Assembly: GCF_000337555.1 (NCBI RefSeq)
Contig: NZ_AOIO01000035.1
Span: forward strand, 1 to 34,456
Origin: Natrialba asiatica DSM 12278
GTDB lineage: Archaea; Halobacteriota; Halobacteria; Halobacteriales; Natrialbaceae
DNA: 34,456 nucleotides
Direction of reading: 5' to 3'
The notes under the pieces were generated by a model. The model worked only from the letters and a program-made list of their open reading frames with translations, was not told the origin of the DNA and searched no databases. The position numbers were made by a program, and so were the translations under genes. Positions 14,749 to 23,523 of the stretch are shown in pieces; the first letter of the stretch is position 1; each line of letters begins with the position of its first letter.

Positions 14749-17532
14749 ATGTCACGGAAGGAAAGGGTTACCGGCGGAGAGTCGGCGGAAACGGCGGCGA
14801 CGAGTCGGACGAAACGACCGACCCAGACGAGTAGTCGATCGACCGCTCCGACGACTGCTTCTGCGACGAATCCGACCGCCGAAGGTCGCCACTGGTCTGT
14901 TCGGCGCGGTAGTCGCTTGTTCGTCGTGGTACTCGTGGTCCTGTCGCTCGGGACTGCGGGTTTGCTCACCGGTGGGATGGCCGCCGGTGCGGTCGCCGAT
15001 CCCATCGCCGATTCACTCGCCCCGTCCGCGCCCGCGAGTCTCAGTACGTCCGCTTCCGACGCCGGTGAGTACGATGACACGGTCGTCGTGCGATTCGCCG
15101 ATGATCACGTCGTGACCGGGAGCGCTGCGGAGTCGATGCCGTCCGATCCGGTCGTCACTGCGGGCGGCGAAGAACTCGTCGTCGTCGATGGCGCTGTCGA
15201 AACCGAAACCGGGGATGCGATCGTCGCCGGGAACAACACGGTTCGAGTCGCCGAGAACGATCCCGATCTGGTGGTCACCGACGGGGAGGTGCTAAACGAT
15301 ACGCTCGAGGTGACCGACGGCGGAATCGTCCAGACGGTCGAAGGTGAAACGACTGTCAAAACCGACGATGGTAATCCGGTCGAGTATACCGCCTACGACG
15401 AGACGAATTTCGTCCCGGAAATCGTCGACACGAACAGCCCCGGCGAGGGCGAAACCCTCGAGGTGACAGTCGAGATCACCAATACGGAGTACGGAACCGA
15501 GACGAGGGACGTCGACTTCACGCTTACGGACGGCGACGAAACGTTTGCAACGCTCACGGAGTCCATCGAGTTAGACGGTGGCGAGTCGACCACCCACACC
15601 TTCGAATACGAAACCGAACGCGACGATCACGAGGCGACGCGAGCCTTCGTGGAAGTGGACTACGACGGTAACGAGGACGACACCGATGTGACGATCCACG
15701 AATCGAAGGCCACCGTTACTATTGCCGACTGGACGCGAAACACCGCCGCCGGTGACGAACTCGATGTCACCGCCAAGATCAACCGTCACGGGAATTACCC
15801 GCAGGGTGAACAGGAATTCCTGATCGAGTTCAGGATCGATGGCACACACGTCACGACGAAACCGGTCTCGATGGAGCCGGGTGGACAGGCGGTCGAGACG
15901 TTCACATACGAGACGAGCGAGGCGGATTCGCCGTCGGTCGAGGCAGTTGTCAGGAGCGGACTTGACGGCGAACCTGACGACGCGGCCAGGGCCGTCGTGG
16001 AGGTCATCGGCCAGGCGACGCACGAAGAGAACGTTCGGGCGCAGTTTACCGACCGGAACCGACCGGACGAGGGCGAGACGCTCGAACTCGAGGCCGAAAT
16101 CGAGTACGACCGCTCCGATCGTATCCCGAACGAACCGAAGGAATACCCGGTCGAGTTCTACATCGACGGCGAACTGGTCGACAATCGAACCGTCGAACTG
16201 AACGGTGACGAGACCGTCACGGAAACGTTTACCTACGAAACGGAGCAGGGGGATGCGCCGCGGGTCGATGCCGAATTGAAGACACCCGGAACGGGCGATA
16301 CGACCAGACCACGGATTAACGGGAGCGGTTTCGACGTCGAAATCCTCGATGTCAACGGTCCCGTCAACGAAACCCAACCACTCGTTGCCACGGTCGGCAT
16401 CGAAAATACCGGCGACATCGCTGGGGAGCAAGAAATTCGACTGCGTATCGATAGCGGAGCCGGCGATCCGGATCAGACGACCAGACACATCCGCGGCCAG
16501 AAGAACGTTTCGCTCGAGGTTGGCGAACGAACGACCGAACGCTTCTCCTATCGAACTCGTTCGTCGGACGTCCCCCTGACCGAAGTTGCGATTCTCAGCG
16601 ACGACGACGAAGCGACGCGGAACGCGATGGTCCGCGCCAAAACCTCGCGGTACGAGCCGCGAAACCTGACCGGCGACTACACGAACGAATCGAGTCGAGA
16701 ACTGACGCTTTCCGCCGATATCAACAACACCGGCACCGAACCGGGCGACCAGTACGTCGAGTTCAGCCTCGACGGTGAACTCGTCCACGTCGATCGGATG
16801 ACGCTCGAGCCGTGGGAGTCGGAGACCGTCTCGACGACGATCGATGCGCCGGCGGAGATCGGCGCACACGACTTCGCGGTTGAAACCGACGACGAACGCG
16901 CGGACACGCTCGTCGGCGTCGGCGTCGAAGTCAGCGGTAGCGACCCGGATACCGACGGAACGGGGGGGAATCAGTCAGTTGATGGGGATACTGATTCGGG
17001 ATCGGACGGTTCGCCGAACACGGCGACTTCCGGCGGTGGGATTCCGTGGCACTTCCTGGGTTTGAGCCTCCTCGGACTCCTCGTGGTGTTCGCACTGGCG
17101 GCCCTCTTTCTCCTCTACCGCCACGATCCGGAGACCTTCCCGCCGGAGCCGGCAGCCGTTCCGGGCATTCTGCAGACGGAGGTGAACTCGCTCGCGGCAC
17201 GAGTTCGAACGACCGATCTGGCGCTGCTGATCGCGACCGCCAAGCGAGCGATCGGACTCAGCGCCGGGACGTTGATCGTCCGAAACGATCTGCCGCGCGC
17301 GGCGACAGTCCGCGTTCGCTGTCAGACGGAAACCAACACCGTGTTCCTCGAGGATTTCGAGTTACAGCCCGAGGAGCGGCGAGTTCTCGGCTCGCTTCCC
17401 GACACGGATCGGTTCAAGGTCGGGGCCGGTGTCGACGATATCACGTCCCACGAGGAGGTTTTCGACCGCGATAACGGTGACGTCGGCGTCGTCCTCAGAG
17501 CGGAAGGGATCGTGATCGGCAATCTTTCCTGA
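14749..17532 (+). CDS. Large membrane-anchored surface protein with CARDB-like repeats and cytoplasmic tail
   Basis: The 927-residue protein has a Ser/Thr-rich N-terminus and a hydrophobic segment at about 57-82 (FVVVLVVLSLGTAGLLTGGM). Then come about five repeated beta-sandwich units of 85-95 residues each (about 220-725). Each opens like GEGETLEVTVEITNTEYG, has a phrase like EFRIDGTHV or EFYIDGELV, and a phrase like ETFTYET; this is the CARDB/Ig-like adhesion pattern. A low-complexity linker leads to a second membrane helix (about 764-787, FLGLSLLGLLVVFALAALFL). A cytoplasmic domain of about 135 residues follows, which is unusual for a surface adhesin and suggests contact with an internal partner. 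The gene is divergent from the lipoprotein gene. The start at 14749 is the first ATG that includes the basic N-terminus. Confidence 0.75.
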   Translation: MSRKERVTGGESAETAATSRTKRPTQTSSRSTAPTTASATNPTAEGRHWSVRRGSRLFVVVLVVLSLGTAGLLTGGMAAGAVADPIADSLAPSAPASLSTSASDAGEYDDTVVVRFADDHVVTGSAAESMPSDPVVTAGGEELVVVDGAVETETGDAIVAGNNTVRVAENDPDLVVTDGEVLNDTLEVTDGGIVQTVEGETTVKTDDGNPVEYTAYDETNFVPEIVDTNSPGEGETLEVTVEITNTEYGTETRDVDFTLTDGDETFATLTESIELDGGESTTHTFEYETERDDHEATRAFVEVDYDGNEDDTDVTIHESKATVTIADWTRNTAAGDELDVTAKINRHGNYPQGEQEFLIEFRIDGTHVTTKPVSMEPGGQAVETFTYETSEADSPSVEAVVRSGLDGEPDDAARAVVEVIGQATHEENVRAQFTDRNRPDEGETLELEAEIEYDRSDRIPNEPKEYPVEFYIDGELVDNRTVELNGDETVTETFTYETEQGDAPRVDAELKTPGTGDTTRPRINGSGFDVEILDVNGPVNETQPLVATVGIENTGDIAGEQEIRLRIDSGAGDPDQTTRHIRGQKNVSLEVGERTTERFSYRTRSSDVPLTEVAILSDDDEATRNAMVRAKTSRYEPRNLTGDYTNESSRELTLSADINNTGTEPGDQYVEFSLDGELVHVDRMTLEPWESETVSTTIDAPAEIGAHDFAVETDDERADTLVGVGVEVSGSDPDTDGTGGNQSVDGDTDSGSDGSPNTATSGGGIPWHFLGLSLLGLLVVFALAALFLLYRHDPETFPPEPAAVPGILQTEVNSLAARVRTTDLALLIATAKRAIGLSAGTLIVRNDLPRAATVRVRCQTETNTVFLEDFELQPEERRVLGSLPDTDRFKVGAGVDDITSHEEVFDRDNGDVGVVLRAEGIVIGNLS

Positions 17533-17593
17533 AGCGTCTCGCGGGCCCACTGTAGAGTACTAGTGGCCGTAAAAAGAAGAGGACCGATAACCA

Positions 17594-17902
17594 CTGTATG
17601 ACATATACAGAATATCTCTAATTCAGATATATTTGAGTCAACAGTATCGGACACTGTTTGACCGATATGGCGATAAACTGGGTATTATAGCCCTATTAGA
17701 GTGTTCTTCGGTAAAGAGAACTGTGTCTATTTCGCTTCCGGTAGTAAGAGCGTATTGTAGCGTCTTTCTACCGATATACTCGGCATGATCAATGCCTTCC
17801 ACTGAGAATTATAATATTCTTTGAGATACAAGATACATGGTGTATATGAATAGCACTCTGTATTCGTTCATGATTGCCCAGCGATTGATAGCCCAACGGG
17901 CA
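17594..17902. repeat. AT-rich stretch with a chain of short inverted repeats
   Basis: The 640-base gap 17533-18172 has no gene I can support. Its left half is markedly AT-rich for this genome. It contains successive inverted repeats: CTGTAT/ATACAG (17594-17610), AATATCT/AGATATATT (17611-17633), GTCAACAGT/ACTGTTTGAC (17637-17662), GTTCT/AGAAC (17703-17721), GGTAG/CTACC with inner AAGA/TCTT (17740-17772), AGAAT/ATTCT (17805-17820) and TGCCC/GGGCA (17875-17902). Possible readings are a terminator cluster, regulator sites or foreign DNA beside the tRNA. The right half (17903-18172) is GC-rich again and shows nothing clear. Confidence 0.5.
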
Positions 17903-18172
17903 GTAATCCGATCGGGCTGTTCTGTGCGAGTTCACTCAGTGAAGCAGCGTGGTCCCGGACGGAGAGTTGAACTCGGATCGAGGCGGGATGATGTAGTCAC
18001 TCGGTGGACAGAGTAGGGAAAATCGGTCAGCTGTCGCGTTCGGGTCGCGGCCTGGGCGTCCGCGGATGAGTTTCGGCAATTCGAACTCCCGTGACCGCTT
18101 CCGCTCACGGGACGGCTCGGACCGAGAACGGTTATCTCGCGGTCGCTCGTGGAGTAATGTGCCGCAAAAGGA

Positions 18173-18246
18173 TGGGCCAACTCGGATTTGAACCGAGAGC
18201 CTCCACCTTATCAGAGTGGCGCTCAACCTAATTGAGCTATTGGCCC
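18173..18246 (-). tRNA. tRNA-Ile (GAT)
   Basis: This is a 74-base cloverleaf on the minus strand. The acceptor GGGCCAA pairs with TTGGCCC, followed by discriminator A. The D arm has AGCTCAATTAGGTTGAGC, the anticodon loop CTGATAA has GAT at 18210-18212, and the T arm has GGTTCAAATCC. No intron and no encoded CCA. A TTTT tract follows. Confidence 0.95.
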
Positions 18247-18274
18247 GCGACTGCACTCGTTAGTTGCTCGGTGG

Positions 18275-18287
18275 GATGTTTAAGCGT
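18275..18287 (-). promoter_or_regulatory. tRNA-Ile promoter
   Basis: On the minus strand GGAAAGAAACGCTTAAACATCC carries a purine-rich BRE followed by a CTTAAAC TATA element, about 34 bases ahead of the tRNA 5' end. Confidence 0.65.
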
Positions 18288-18314
18288 TTCTTTCCGTTCG
18301 GCCCTTGGGATGCG

Positions 18315-18929
18315 CTACCGCGCATAGCGGCTGTCATCCTCCTCATCGTCCGAGTTCTCCGTGGACTCGTCGCTGCCGCCGAGATCGATACTGTAGGAGT
18401 CCTGGCCGTCGGTGCCGGTGTTGACGGTGTAATCGTCCGCACCCAGATCGTACGTGCCAGCGTCGGCGTTCGTGCTGGTGCCGGCTGTGCCCTCCGGATC
18501 GCCGTTCGGGAAGCCAAACGTCCAGACGGACCCGCTCGCAAGGCCGCCGGTCTTTTTGTCCGCGTAGGGCACGATCACGTATCGCTTGAGAGCCGCTCGG
18601 ATCGGGATTCGGGTGATCGGAACCGCGATGAGGAATCCGATGAGGTCCGTGACGAGCCCGGGCGTGAGCAAGAACGCGCCGGCAGCGATCAGGAGCCCAC
18701 CGTCGAGCAGTTGATTCGTCGGGGGCTCACCCCGTGCCAGCGAGCGTTGCATCTTTCGGAGCGTTCGTCGGCCCTCGGCGCGAACGAGGAGCATCCCCAC
18801 GAGGCCCGTGAGGACGACGAGGAGGACCATACCGATCCAGCCGATGTAGCTCGTCTGGCTAACGACGACGGCGAGGAGCACGGCGTCGAGAAACGGAATG
18901 AGCAACAGTGCGAAGATCCACCGGAGCAT
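18315..18929 (-). CDS. FxsA-family membrane protein
   Basis: From the ATG at 18927-18929 the protein has 204 residues. It starts MLRWIFALLLIPFLDAVLLA with a second hydrophobic segment (YIGWIGMVLLVVLTGLVGML). Then comes an amphipathic region (RRTLRKMQRSLARGEPPTNQ) and a third membrane segment (LLDGGLLIAAGAFLLTPGLV, TDLIGFLIAVPITR). This order and the phrase AGAFLLTPGLVTD are characteristic of FxsA/YtzA cytoplasmic-membrane proteins, whose biochemical role is poorly known. The last 80 residues form a polar Gly/Asp/Ser-rich tail not found in bacterial members. An upstream in-frame ATG (18953) would add eight basic residues. It is divergent from the DUF255 gene. Confidence 0.85.
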   Translation of the reverse strand: MLRWIFALLLIPFLDAVLLAVVVSQTSYIGWIGMVLLVVLTGLVGMLLVRAEGRRTLRKMQRSLARGEPPTNQLLDGGLLIAAGAFLLTPGLVTDLIGFLIAVPITRIPIRAALKRYVIVPYADKKTGGLASGSVWTFGFPNGDPEGTAGTSTNADAGTYDLGADDYTVNTGTDGQDSYSIDLGGSDESTENSDDEEDDSRYAR

Positions 18930-19037
18930 ACCTCGATGTAGCCGGCGAAGCATGAAAACCCTTTACTCTCACAACAGCACTCGATAGGGGTCTTGGGACA
19001 ACGAAGGGCTTACGCCCGTCACCGGCCACCCTTCGGT

Positions 19038-20732
19038 ATGGGAATCGGTATGGGAAGCGACGACGAAACGCGCGTCGAGTGGCGCGAGTGGGGCCAGGAC
19101 GCCTTCGACGAGGCGGCGACGGCGGACCGACCCGTCCTGCTCTCGCTCACCGCGACGTGGTGTGATCACTGCCACGAGATGGACGCAGAGACCTACGCGG
19201 AGCCGCGAATCGCGGCGAACGTCAACGACAGTTTCGTCCCCGTTCGCGTCGACATCGACCGACGCCCGCGCGTTCGTGATCGGTACAACATGGGTGGCTT
19301 CCCCTCGACGGTCTTTCTCGCGCCCGACGGATCGGTGCTGACCGGCGCGGGCTACCTCGGTCCCGACGGAATGCGCCAGGTGTTAGACAGCGTCCGGACG
19401 ATGTGGGACACGAAAGGCAGCGGTGCCGGTCGCATCCCCCGGCCGCTCCGAGAGGACAACCCGCCCGCCGGCGCGCTCACGAGCGACGTCGAGTCGGCGA
19501 TGCTCGGCCAGCTAACGGAAACTTACGACGAAACCACCGGCGGCTGGGGCGACAACCCGAAATTTCCGCTCCCCGACGCGCTCGAGTTCGGCCTCAAGCG
19601 CGACCGGGAGATGGCGCTTCGCTCGTTCGACGCGGTGAGCGCGAACCTGTTCGACGAGTACGACGGGGGGTTTTATCGCTTTGCGACGGAGCGGGATTGG
19701 TCCGGCCTTCAGCACGAGAAACTCCTCGATTCGAACGGCGCGCTCGTGCGCGCGTTCGCGAACGCCTACCTACACACGGGCAAAGACGAGTATCGCACGC
19801 CGGCCGCGCGAACGGTCGAGTTCCTGACGACGACGCTCTGGAACGACGACGTCGACGCCTTCGCGAACAGCCAAGCGCCCGGCGAAACCGAGGCGCACGG
19901 ACTCGATCCGACCGACCGCGAGGCGGCCGACGAGCCGCCGGTCGACGAGGTCGTCCTCGCGGGGCCGAACGCACTCGCGATCGAGGGGTTGCTCACGTAC
20001 GCCGCCTACACCGACGACGAGCGCGCCGGTCGGTACGCAGAGCGCGCGCTCGCGACGCTCCGGACGGACCTGATCGCCGAGGGGACGGACACGGATCGAG
20101 GTATCGTCACCCACGCACACCCCGAAACCGTCGATGTGGCCACAGCCGCGCCGCTCCTCGCGAATCAGGCGCGAACCCTGTCGGCGCTAACGACGGCCGC
20201 GAGCGCGCTCGATCCCGCCGCCCTCTCGACCGCGAGGGCAGTCGCCGACGCGACGATCGACCGCCTTCACGACGAAGATTCGTTCGTCGACGGACCGGCG
20301 GCCGGCGCGGGGCTGCTCGAACGCCAACTCCGCCCGCTCGACTCGAATGTCGCCCTCGCCGACGCGCTCCTCGAACTCGCGGCGCTCACCGGCGAGAACG
20401 AGTATCGCGAGTTCGCCCGGGAGACGCTCGAAGCGTTCGCCGGGGCGAGCGACCGATTCGGCGTCCAGATCGCCCAGTACGCGACGGCCGTTTCCCGACT
20501 GCTGGAGGGGCCGCTCGTGATCGCCATTGCCGACGACGTCGGCTCAGACCTGCATCGGGCCGCGCTCCGACTCGCGGACCACGAGAAGGTCGTCGTTCCC
20601 GGCGCGGCCGCCGCCGATAGCCATGATAGCCTCCCGTCCGGCACCGCTCGCGTCGAACTCGGGGAGCGCGAATCGGCCACCGCCGAAACTCCGGCGGAGT
20701 TGAGCGAGGCCGTCCAGTCCGTTCTCGAGTAA
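19038..20732 (+). CDS. DUF255 thioredoxin-fold / six-hairpin protein (YyaL, SPATA20 family)
   Basis: I use the ATG at 19038 (564 residues) because GCTTACGC lies about 27 bases before it; an ATG at 19050 is also possible. The N-terminal domain (about 13-130) is the DUF255 thioredoxin fold with the CxxC site WCDHC at 41-45 and a cis-Pro-type segment MGGFPSTVFLAPDG. The remainder is an alpha/alpha-barrel-like region (PRPLREDNPPAGALTSDVES, YRFATERDWSGLQHEKLLDS). Bacterial members exceed 650 residues; the haloarchaeal form is shorter. A redox or glycan-related role has been proposed for the family, but no reaction is established. It is a single gene, divergent from FxsA. Confidence 0.88.
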   Translation: MGIGMGSDDETRVEWREWGQDAFDEAATADRPVLLSLTATWCDHCHEMDAETYAEPRIAANVNDSFVPVRVDIDRRPRVRDRYNMGGFPSTVFLAPDGSVLTGAGYLGPDGMRQVLDSVRTMWDTKGSGAGRIPRPLREDNPPAGALTSDVESAMLGQLTETYDETTGGWGDNPKFPLPDALEFGLKRDREMALRSFDAVSANLFDEYDGGFYRFATERDWSGLQHEKLLDSNGALVRAFANAYLHTGKDEYRTPAARTVEFLTTTLWNDDVDAFANSQAPGETEAHGLDPTDREAADEPPVDEVVLAGPNALAIEGLLTYAAYTDDERAGRYAERALATLRTDLIAEGTDTDRGIVTHAHPETVDVATAAPLLANQARTLSALTTAASALDPAALSTARAVADATIDRLHDEDSFVDGPAAGAGLLERQLRPLDSNVALADALLELAALTGENEYREFARETLEAFAGASDRFGVQIAQYATAVSRLLEGPLVIAIADDVGSDLHRAALRLADHEKVVVPGAAAADSHDSLPSGTARVELGERESATAETPAELSEAVQSVLE

Positions 20733-20781
20733 GTCCGGGACTGAAACGCGGGTGTTCGGCCTGCGAGCAAACCACCACAGC

Positions 20782-20789
20782 GTTTATGT
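20782..20789 (+). promoter_or_regulatory. Promoter of the TrmB-family gene
   Basis: TTTATGTT lies about 27 bases before the ATG at 20813, which fixes this ATG as the likely start of a leaderless transcript rather than the ATG at 20786 that lies within the element. Confidence 0.55.
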
Positions 20790-20812
20790 TTCTTCGGTTG
20801 GTTGCACCGACT

Positions 20813-21616
20813 ATGGCCAGCCTCAGGGATCTCGGGCTTTCGGAGTATGAAGCTCGAGCGTATCGAGCGCTGTTGAACACCGGACCGACAACAGCCAAGG
20901 AGTTGTCACGCGCCAGCGACGTACCGATGGGGCGCATCTATGACGTACTAAACAGCATCGAGCAGTACAACCTCGTGCGAACCCAAACCGCGAGCCGGCC
21001 GAAGAAGTACGTCGCGGTCGAACCGTCGACCGCACTCGACCGCCTACTCGACGACAAGAAGCGCGAACTCGCGGAAAAGGCGGACCAATACGAGTCGATC
21101 GTCGACGACCTCTCCGATGAACTCGACGCGGCCGATCCCGTCGAGGAACAGTTCTGGACCGCCGCCGTCGGTCCCGAGGAGACGATCGACCTCCTCATGG
21201 AGCGACTCGCGGCCGCCGACCGGCACATCGTCATGGTCGCCGCGGACCCCGTCCCCGAACGAGATGCCCAGACCGTCGGCGATAACGTGCTCGCGAAACT
21301 CGAGGACGCGCTCGATCGAGGCGTCTCCGTCGATCTACTGATGACGCGACGGCTCGTCGATGCACTCTCGAAAAACGTCGGCGAGCGCTATCGAACGACG
21401 CTCCAAGCCCGGGACGATTTCGATGTCCGGACGAGCGCAGAAGTGACCGGTTCGTTCAATCTCATCGACGACACCGAAGTCTGCATCCAGGTTCCAAACC
21501 CCCTTTCCTCCGGCGATGCGTTCGGCATGATCGACCTCAAAGACCCCGAGTTCGCGGCGAACGTCCACGACGAGTTCGCCCCGCGGTGGGACGACGCCGA
21601 GCCGTTGACGTTCTAA
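20813..21616 (+). CDS. TrmB-family transcriptional regulator
   Basis: This 267-residue protein begins with a TrmB winged helix-turn-helix (residues 1-70; LGLSEYEARAYRALLNTGPT, ELSRASDVPMGRIYDVLNSI, then KKYVAVEPSTAL). A coiled-coil linker follows (about 75-105). The C-terminal regulatory domain (about 110-260) has a phospholipase-D-like layout (IDLLMERLAAADRHIVMVAA, GVSVDLLMTRRLVDAL, FNLIDDTEVCIQVPNP). Many haloarchaeal TrmB-like regulators share this form and lack the full sugar-binding domain of Thermococcus TrmB. The effector and targets are not visible. It is convergent with mptA, ending five bases before its stop codon. Confidence 0.88.
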   Translation: MASLRDLGLSEYEARAYRALLNTGPTTAKELSRASDVPMGRIYDVLNSIEQYNLVRTQTASRPKKYVAVEPSTALDRLLDDKKRELAEKADQYESIVDDLSDELDAADPVEEQFWTAAVGPEETIDLLMERLAAADRHIVMVAADPVPERDAQTVGDNVLAKLEDALDRGVSVDLLMTRRLVDALSKNVGERYRTTLQARDDFDVRTSAEVTGSFNLIDDTEVCIQVPNPLSSGDAFGMIDLKDPEFAANVHDEFAPRWDDAEPLTF

Positions 21617-21621
21617 CCGAC

Positions 21622-22554
21622 CTATTCGGAGCCGTTGACTTCCTCGCGCAGGGTTTGCATCTCGACGACTCGCTCGGCGTGCGCGTTGTGCTGGTGGATC
21701 GATTCGTCGTTCGACTGTTTCATCGTGAGAACCGCATCGTCCGGCAGATGGCTGAACTCTGAGACGACGCCCTCGGCCATCGAGCGCACGCAGTCCTCGA
21801 CGAACTTCGCGTCCGCGTGGGCCGCGTAGGTCATGTGATCCTCGTCCGGCCGTTTGGCCAGGTTATAGATCCGCGCGCTCATCGAGTCCCGCGCGATGTC
21901 GATGACATCGTTCAGGTCGACCGCGGGATCGCCGCCCGATTCGACGGCGAGGGTCGCGTGTCCGCGTTGGGAGTGACCCGGCTGTGGCACCTCTTCCAGG
22001 AACTCCGTGATCGTCTCCTCTTCGACGCCCAGGTCCTCGAGCGTCTGCTTCGCGCGCGCGGCCGACATCCCCTGCGAGCACGGACAGACCGTCATTCCCG
22101 TCACCGTCGCGCCGATCTTCTCGCGTGTCCCCTCGTCCGTCGCCGTCGCCGAGGCGACGATATCGACGGTGTGTTGGGTCTCGCGGTCGCTCGCCGGCGT
22201 CTGCTCGCGGCGCATGAACTCGGCTTCCATCGAGACTTCGGCTTTCGACGTGTACTCGTGTTTCTCGAGCAGTCGTTCTGCGGCCTCGCCGCAGACTTCC
22301 TCGACCTGATAGGCCTCCTCGCGGGTGGCATCCTCCAGGATTTCGTCGATGACCTCCATGTTGCGACTCATGTCCGCGCCCTTGCGCCAGGCGGGGAGGT
22401 CGACGAAGACCTCGAACTCGGCCGTGAGGACGATCGGGCGCTTGTCCTCGCGAGCGATCTTGACGAGCTTTTCGACGCCGGTGACGCCGACCTGACTCAG
22501 GCCGACGGTGACGTCCGGCGACGTCGCCTGCACGTCCGGCAACTGGTGACTCAT
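21622..22554 (-). CDS. mptA: GTP cyclohydrolase MptA (GTP cyclohydrolase IV type)
   Basis: MptA opens the GTP ring as the first step toward tetrahydropterin cofactors; in haloarchaea it serves folate and archaeosine synthesis. The protein has 310 residues from the ATG at 22554 ([20 protein letters not shown]), the usual length. Diagnostic stretches are [15 protein letters not shown] near the N-terminus and [13 protein letters not shown] (metal- and substrate-site Cys). The His-rich [18 protein letters not shown] and [20 protein letters not shown] are also seen. A GCATAATC element about 29 bases upstream, preceded by CCGAAAGG, supports a leaderless start at 22554 rather than the ATG three codons earlier. 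It is transcribed alone. Confidence 0.93.
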   Translation of the reverse strand: MSHQLPDVQATSPDVTVGLSQVGVTGVEKLVKIAREDKRPIVLTAEFEVFVDLPAWRKGADMSRNMEVIDEILEDATREEAYQVEEVCGEAAERLLEKHEYTSKAEVSMEAEFMRREQTPASDRETQHTVDIVASATATDEGTREKIGATVTGMTVCPCSQGMSAARAKQTLEDLGVEEETITEFLEEVPQPGHSQRGHATLAVESGGDPAVDLNDVIDIARDSMSARIYNLAKRPDEDHMTYAAHADAKFVEDCVRSMAEGVVSEFSHLPDDAVLTMKQSNDESIHQHNAHAERVVEMQTLREEVNGSE

Positions 22555-22682
22555 TGCCCGCATTCAGGGGAGCGCGCGATTATGCCTTTCGGAACGGTCA
22601 GTTCCCTCCAGTATTCCGGCGTTCACGTCCTCCGGTAGGGAACTCCCGTCTTCCTGTCCTCGCGTTCTCGCATCCTCGCGTC

Positions 22683-22724
22683 GTTCTTTAAGTGCTTCTG
22701 GTCACAAGGTATAGATACGACGGG
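22683..22724 (+). repeat. 42-bp repeat, copy 1
   Basis: The first of five same-strand copies. The core reads CTTTAAGTGC, TTCT, GGTCACAAGGT, then ATAGATACGACGGG. TTTAAG is a fair TATA element; about 26 bases on is AGATACGA, a likely transcript start. The repeat is followed by a strong hairpin and T tract (22728-22754) and lies 144 bp before copy 2. The flanking spaces 22564-22682 and 22755-22826 hold no gene. Confidence 0.8.
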
Positions 22725-22756
22725 TCACCGACGCGCTGTGCCGCGTCGGCTTTTCG
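22714..22756 (+). ncRNA. Candidate tiny RNA from repeat copy 1 (hairpin plus T tract)
   Basis: Directly after the repeat, CCGACGCG (22728-22735) and CGCGTCGG (22742-22749) form a perfect 8-bp stem with a 6-base loop, followed by CTTTT. With the TATA-like TTTAAG at 22687-22692 the transcript would begin near 22714 and be about 43 bases long. At copy 4 the same stem is kept with two wobble changes and the same loop length. No reading frame is present. This is an inference from promoter spacing and structure. Confidence 0.4.
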
Positions 22757-22826
22757 CTGTTGATCGGTGTGACTATTCGTCCGGATACAGTTCCGTATAG
22801 CACCGATCGAATCCAGTGTCGCGTTC

Positions 22827-22868
22827 GTTCTTTAAGTGCCTCTGGTCACAAGGTGTAGATACGACGGG
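22827..22868 (+). repeat. 42-bp repeat, copy 2
   Basis: This copy has CTTTAAGTGC, CTCT, GGTCACAAGGT, GTAGATACGACGGG. Its last bases ACGAC pair with GTCGT five bases later (hairpin 22861-22875). It lies 71 bases ahead of the gene fragment at 22939. Confidence 0.8.
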
Positions 22869-22938
22869 AGGTCGTCGGCCTTCGATTCTCGACTCGGTAT
22901 CCTACTTCCCAGATAGTTCTCGGACGTGACGTTGCGCG

Positions 22939-23205
22939 ATGAATCGAGCTTCTACACCCCCAGTGACAGTGATTTCGTTGGGAATTCTGCTGGAGCCGTT
23001 CGGCCACTATTTCCCGGCGCTCCTCGAGGCCGGATTCAGTTTCGAGGTCATCGAACCGATGTTGACCGACGAGTTCGCACGGGAGAACTCCGACGCGTAT
23101 CGGACCTCGCTGACGCGGGTGCCGGATTTCTCTGTCTGCGGGCGAGTCTCTGAGCGGGAGTGCAAGCGCGAGTGTAGCTATCGGTGTGATCGAACGGGAA
23201 TGTGA
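22939..23205 (+). pseudogene. Gene fragment, product not recognised
   Basis: The frame from the ATG at 22939 reads like haloarchaeal protein for about 62 residues, with strong GC3 bias from VISLGILLEPFGHYFPALLE through EPMLTDEFARENSDAYRTSL to TRVPDF. After about residue 64 it turns into Cys/Arg-rich sequence without coding bias (GRVSERECKRECSYRC) and stops. I read this as the start of a gene whose 3' part has been lost or replaced. No family could be named. It sits between repeat copies 2 and 3, next to another possible remnant at 23300-23470. Confidence 0.4.
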
Positions 23206-23523
23206 GTGCGAGTCGGGACGGATACGGTGCGGATTCGGACGAGGGCAGTTACGTTCGAACCGATGGTGCACACTCGTCTCGCGATTACGGACCGAGTTCA
23301 GCGCGCAGCCGTCGAAAGGTGGTTTCGATGGTCGGTGGCTCTCGATCGACCGCTTCGAACTCGGGTTCCCGCCGCGAGACGAGATCAAACGACGTGAGTA
23401 CGGCGCGAGTGCGTATCGCCCGCGCGGCGAACTCGCGTTAGCAGTCGGCGGTCCTGACCGGTGCGTTTGAGTGCGCCGGAGCGGTGGCCGTGGCGACAGC
23501 GTCCAGTGGGAGAGACGCACAGG
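23206..23523. other. Intergenic stretch with a possible coding remnant
   Basis: No intact gene is seen. In one plus-strand frame ending at the stop at 23468-23470, the last 50 codons have strong GC3 bias and read like protein (DGRWLSIDRFELGFPPRDEI, YGASAYRPRGELALAVGGPD), but the frame has no convincing start or upstream part. It may be the tail of a decayed gene, possibly the same one as the fragment at 22939. Confidence 0.3.

Noticed and set aside
17947..18020. tRNA-like stretch (GAGTTCAACTC on the minus strand) near tRNA-Ile
   Set aside because: The bases around the T-loop-like sequence do not pair into a T stem, and no acceptor or anticodon arm can be drawn.
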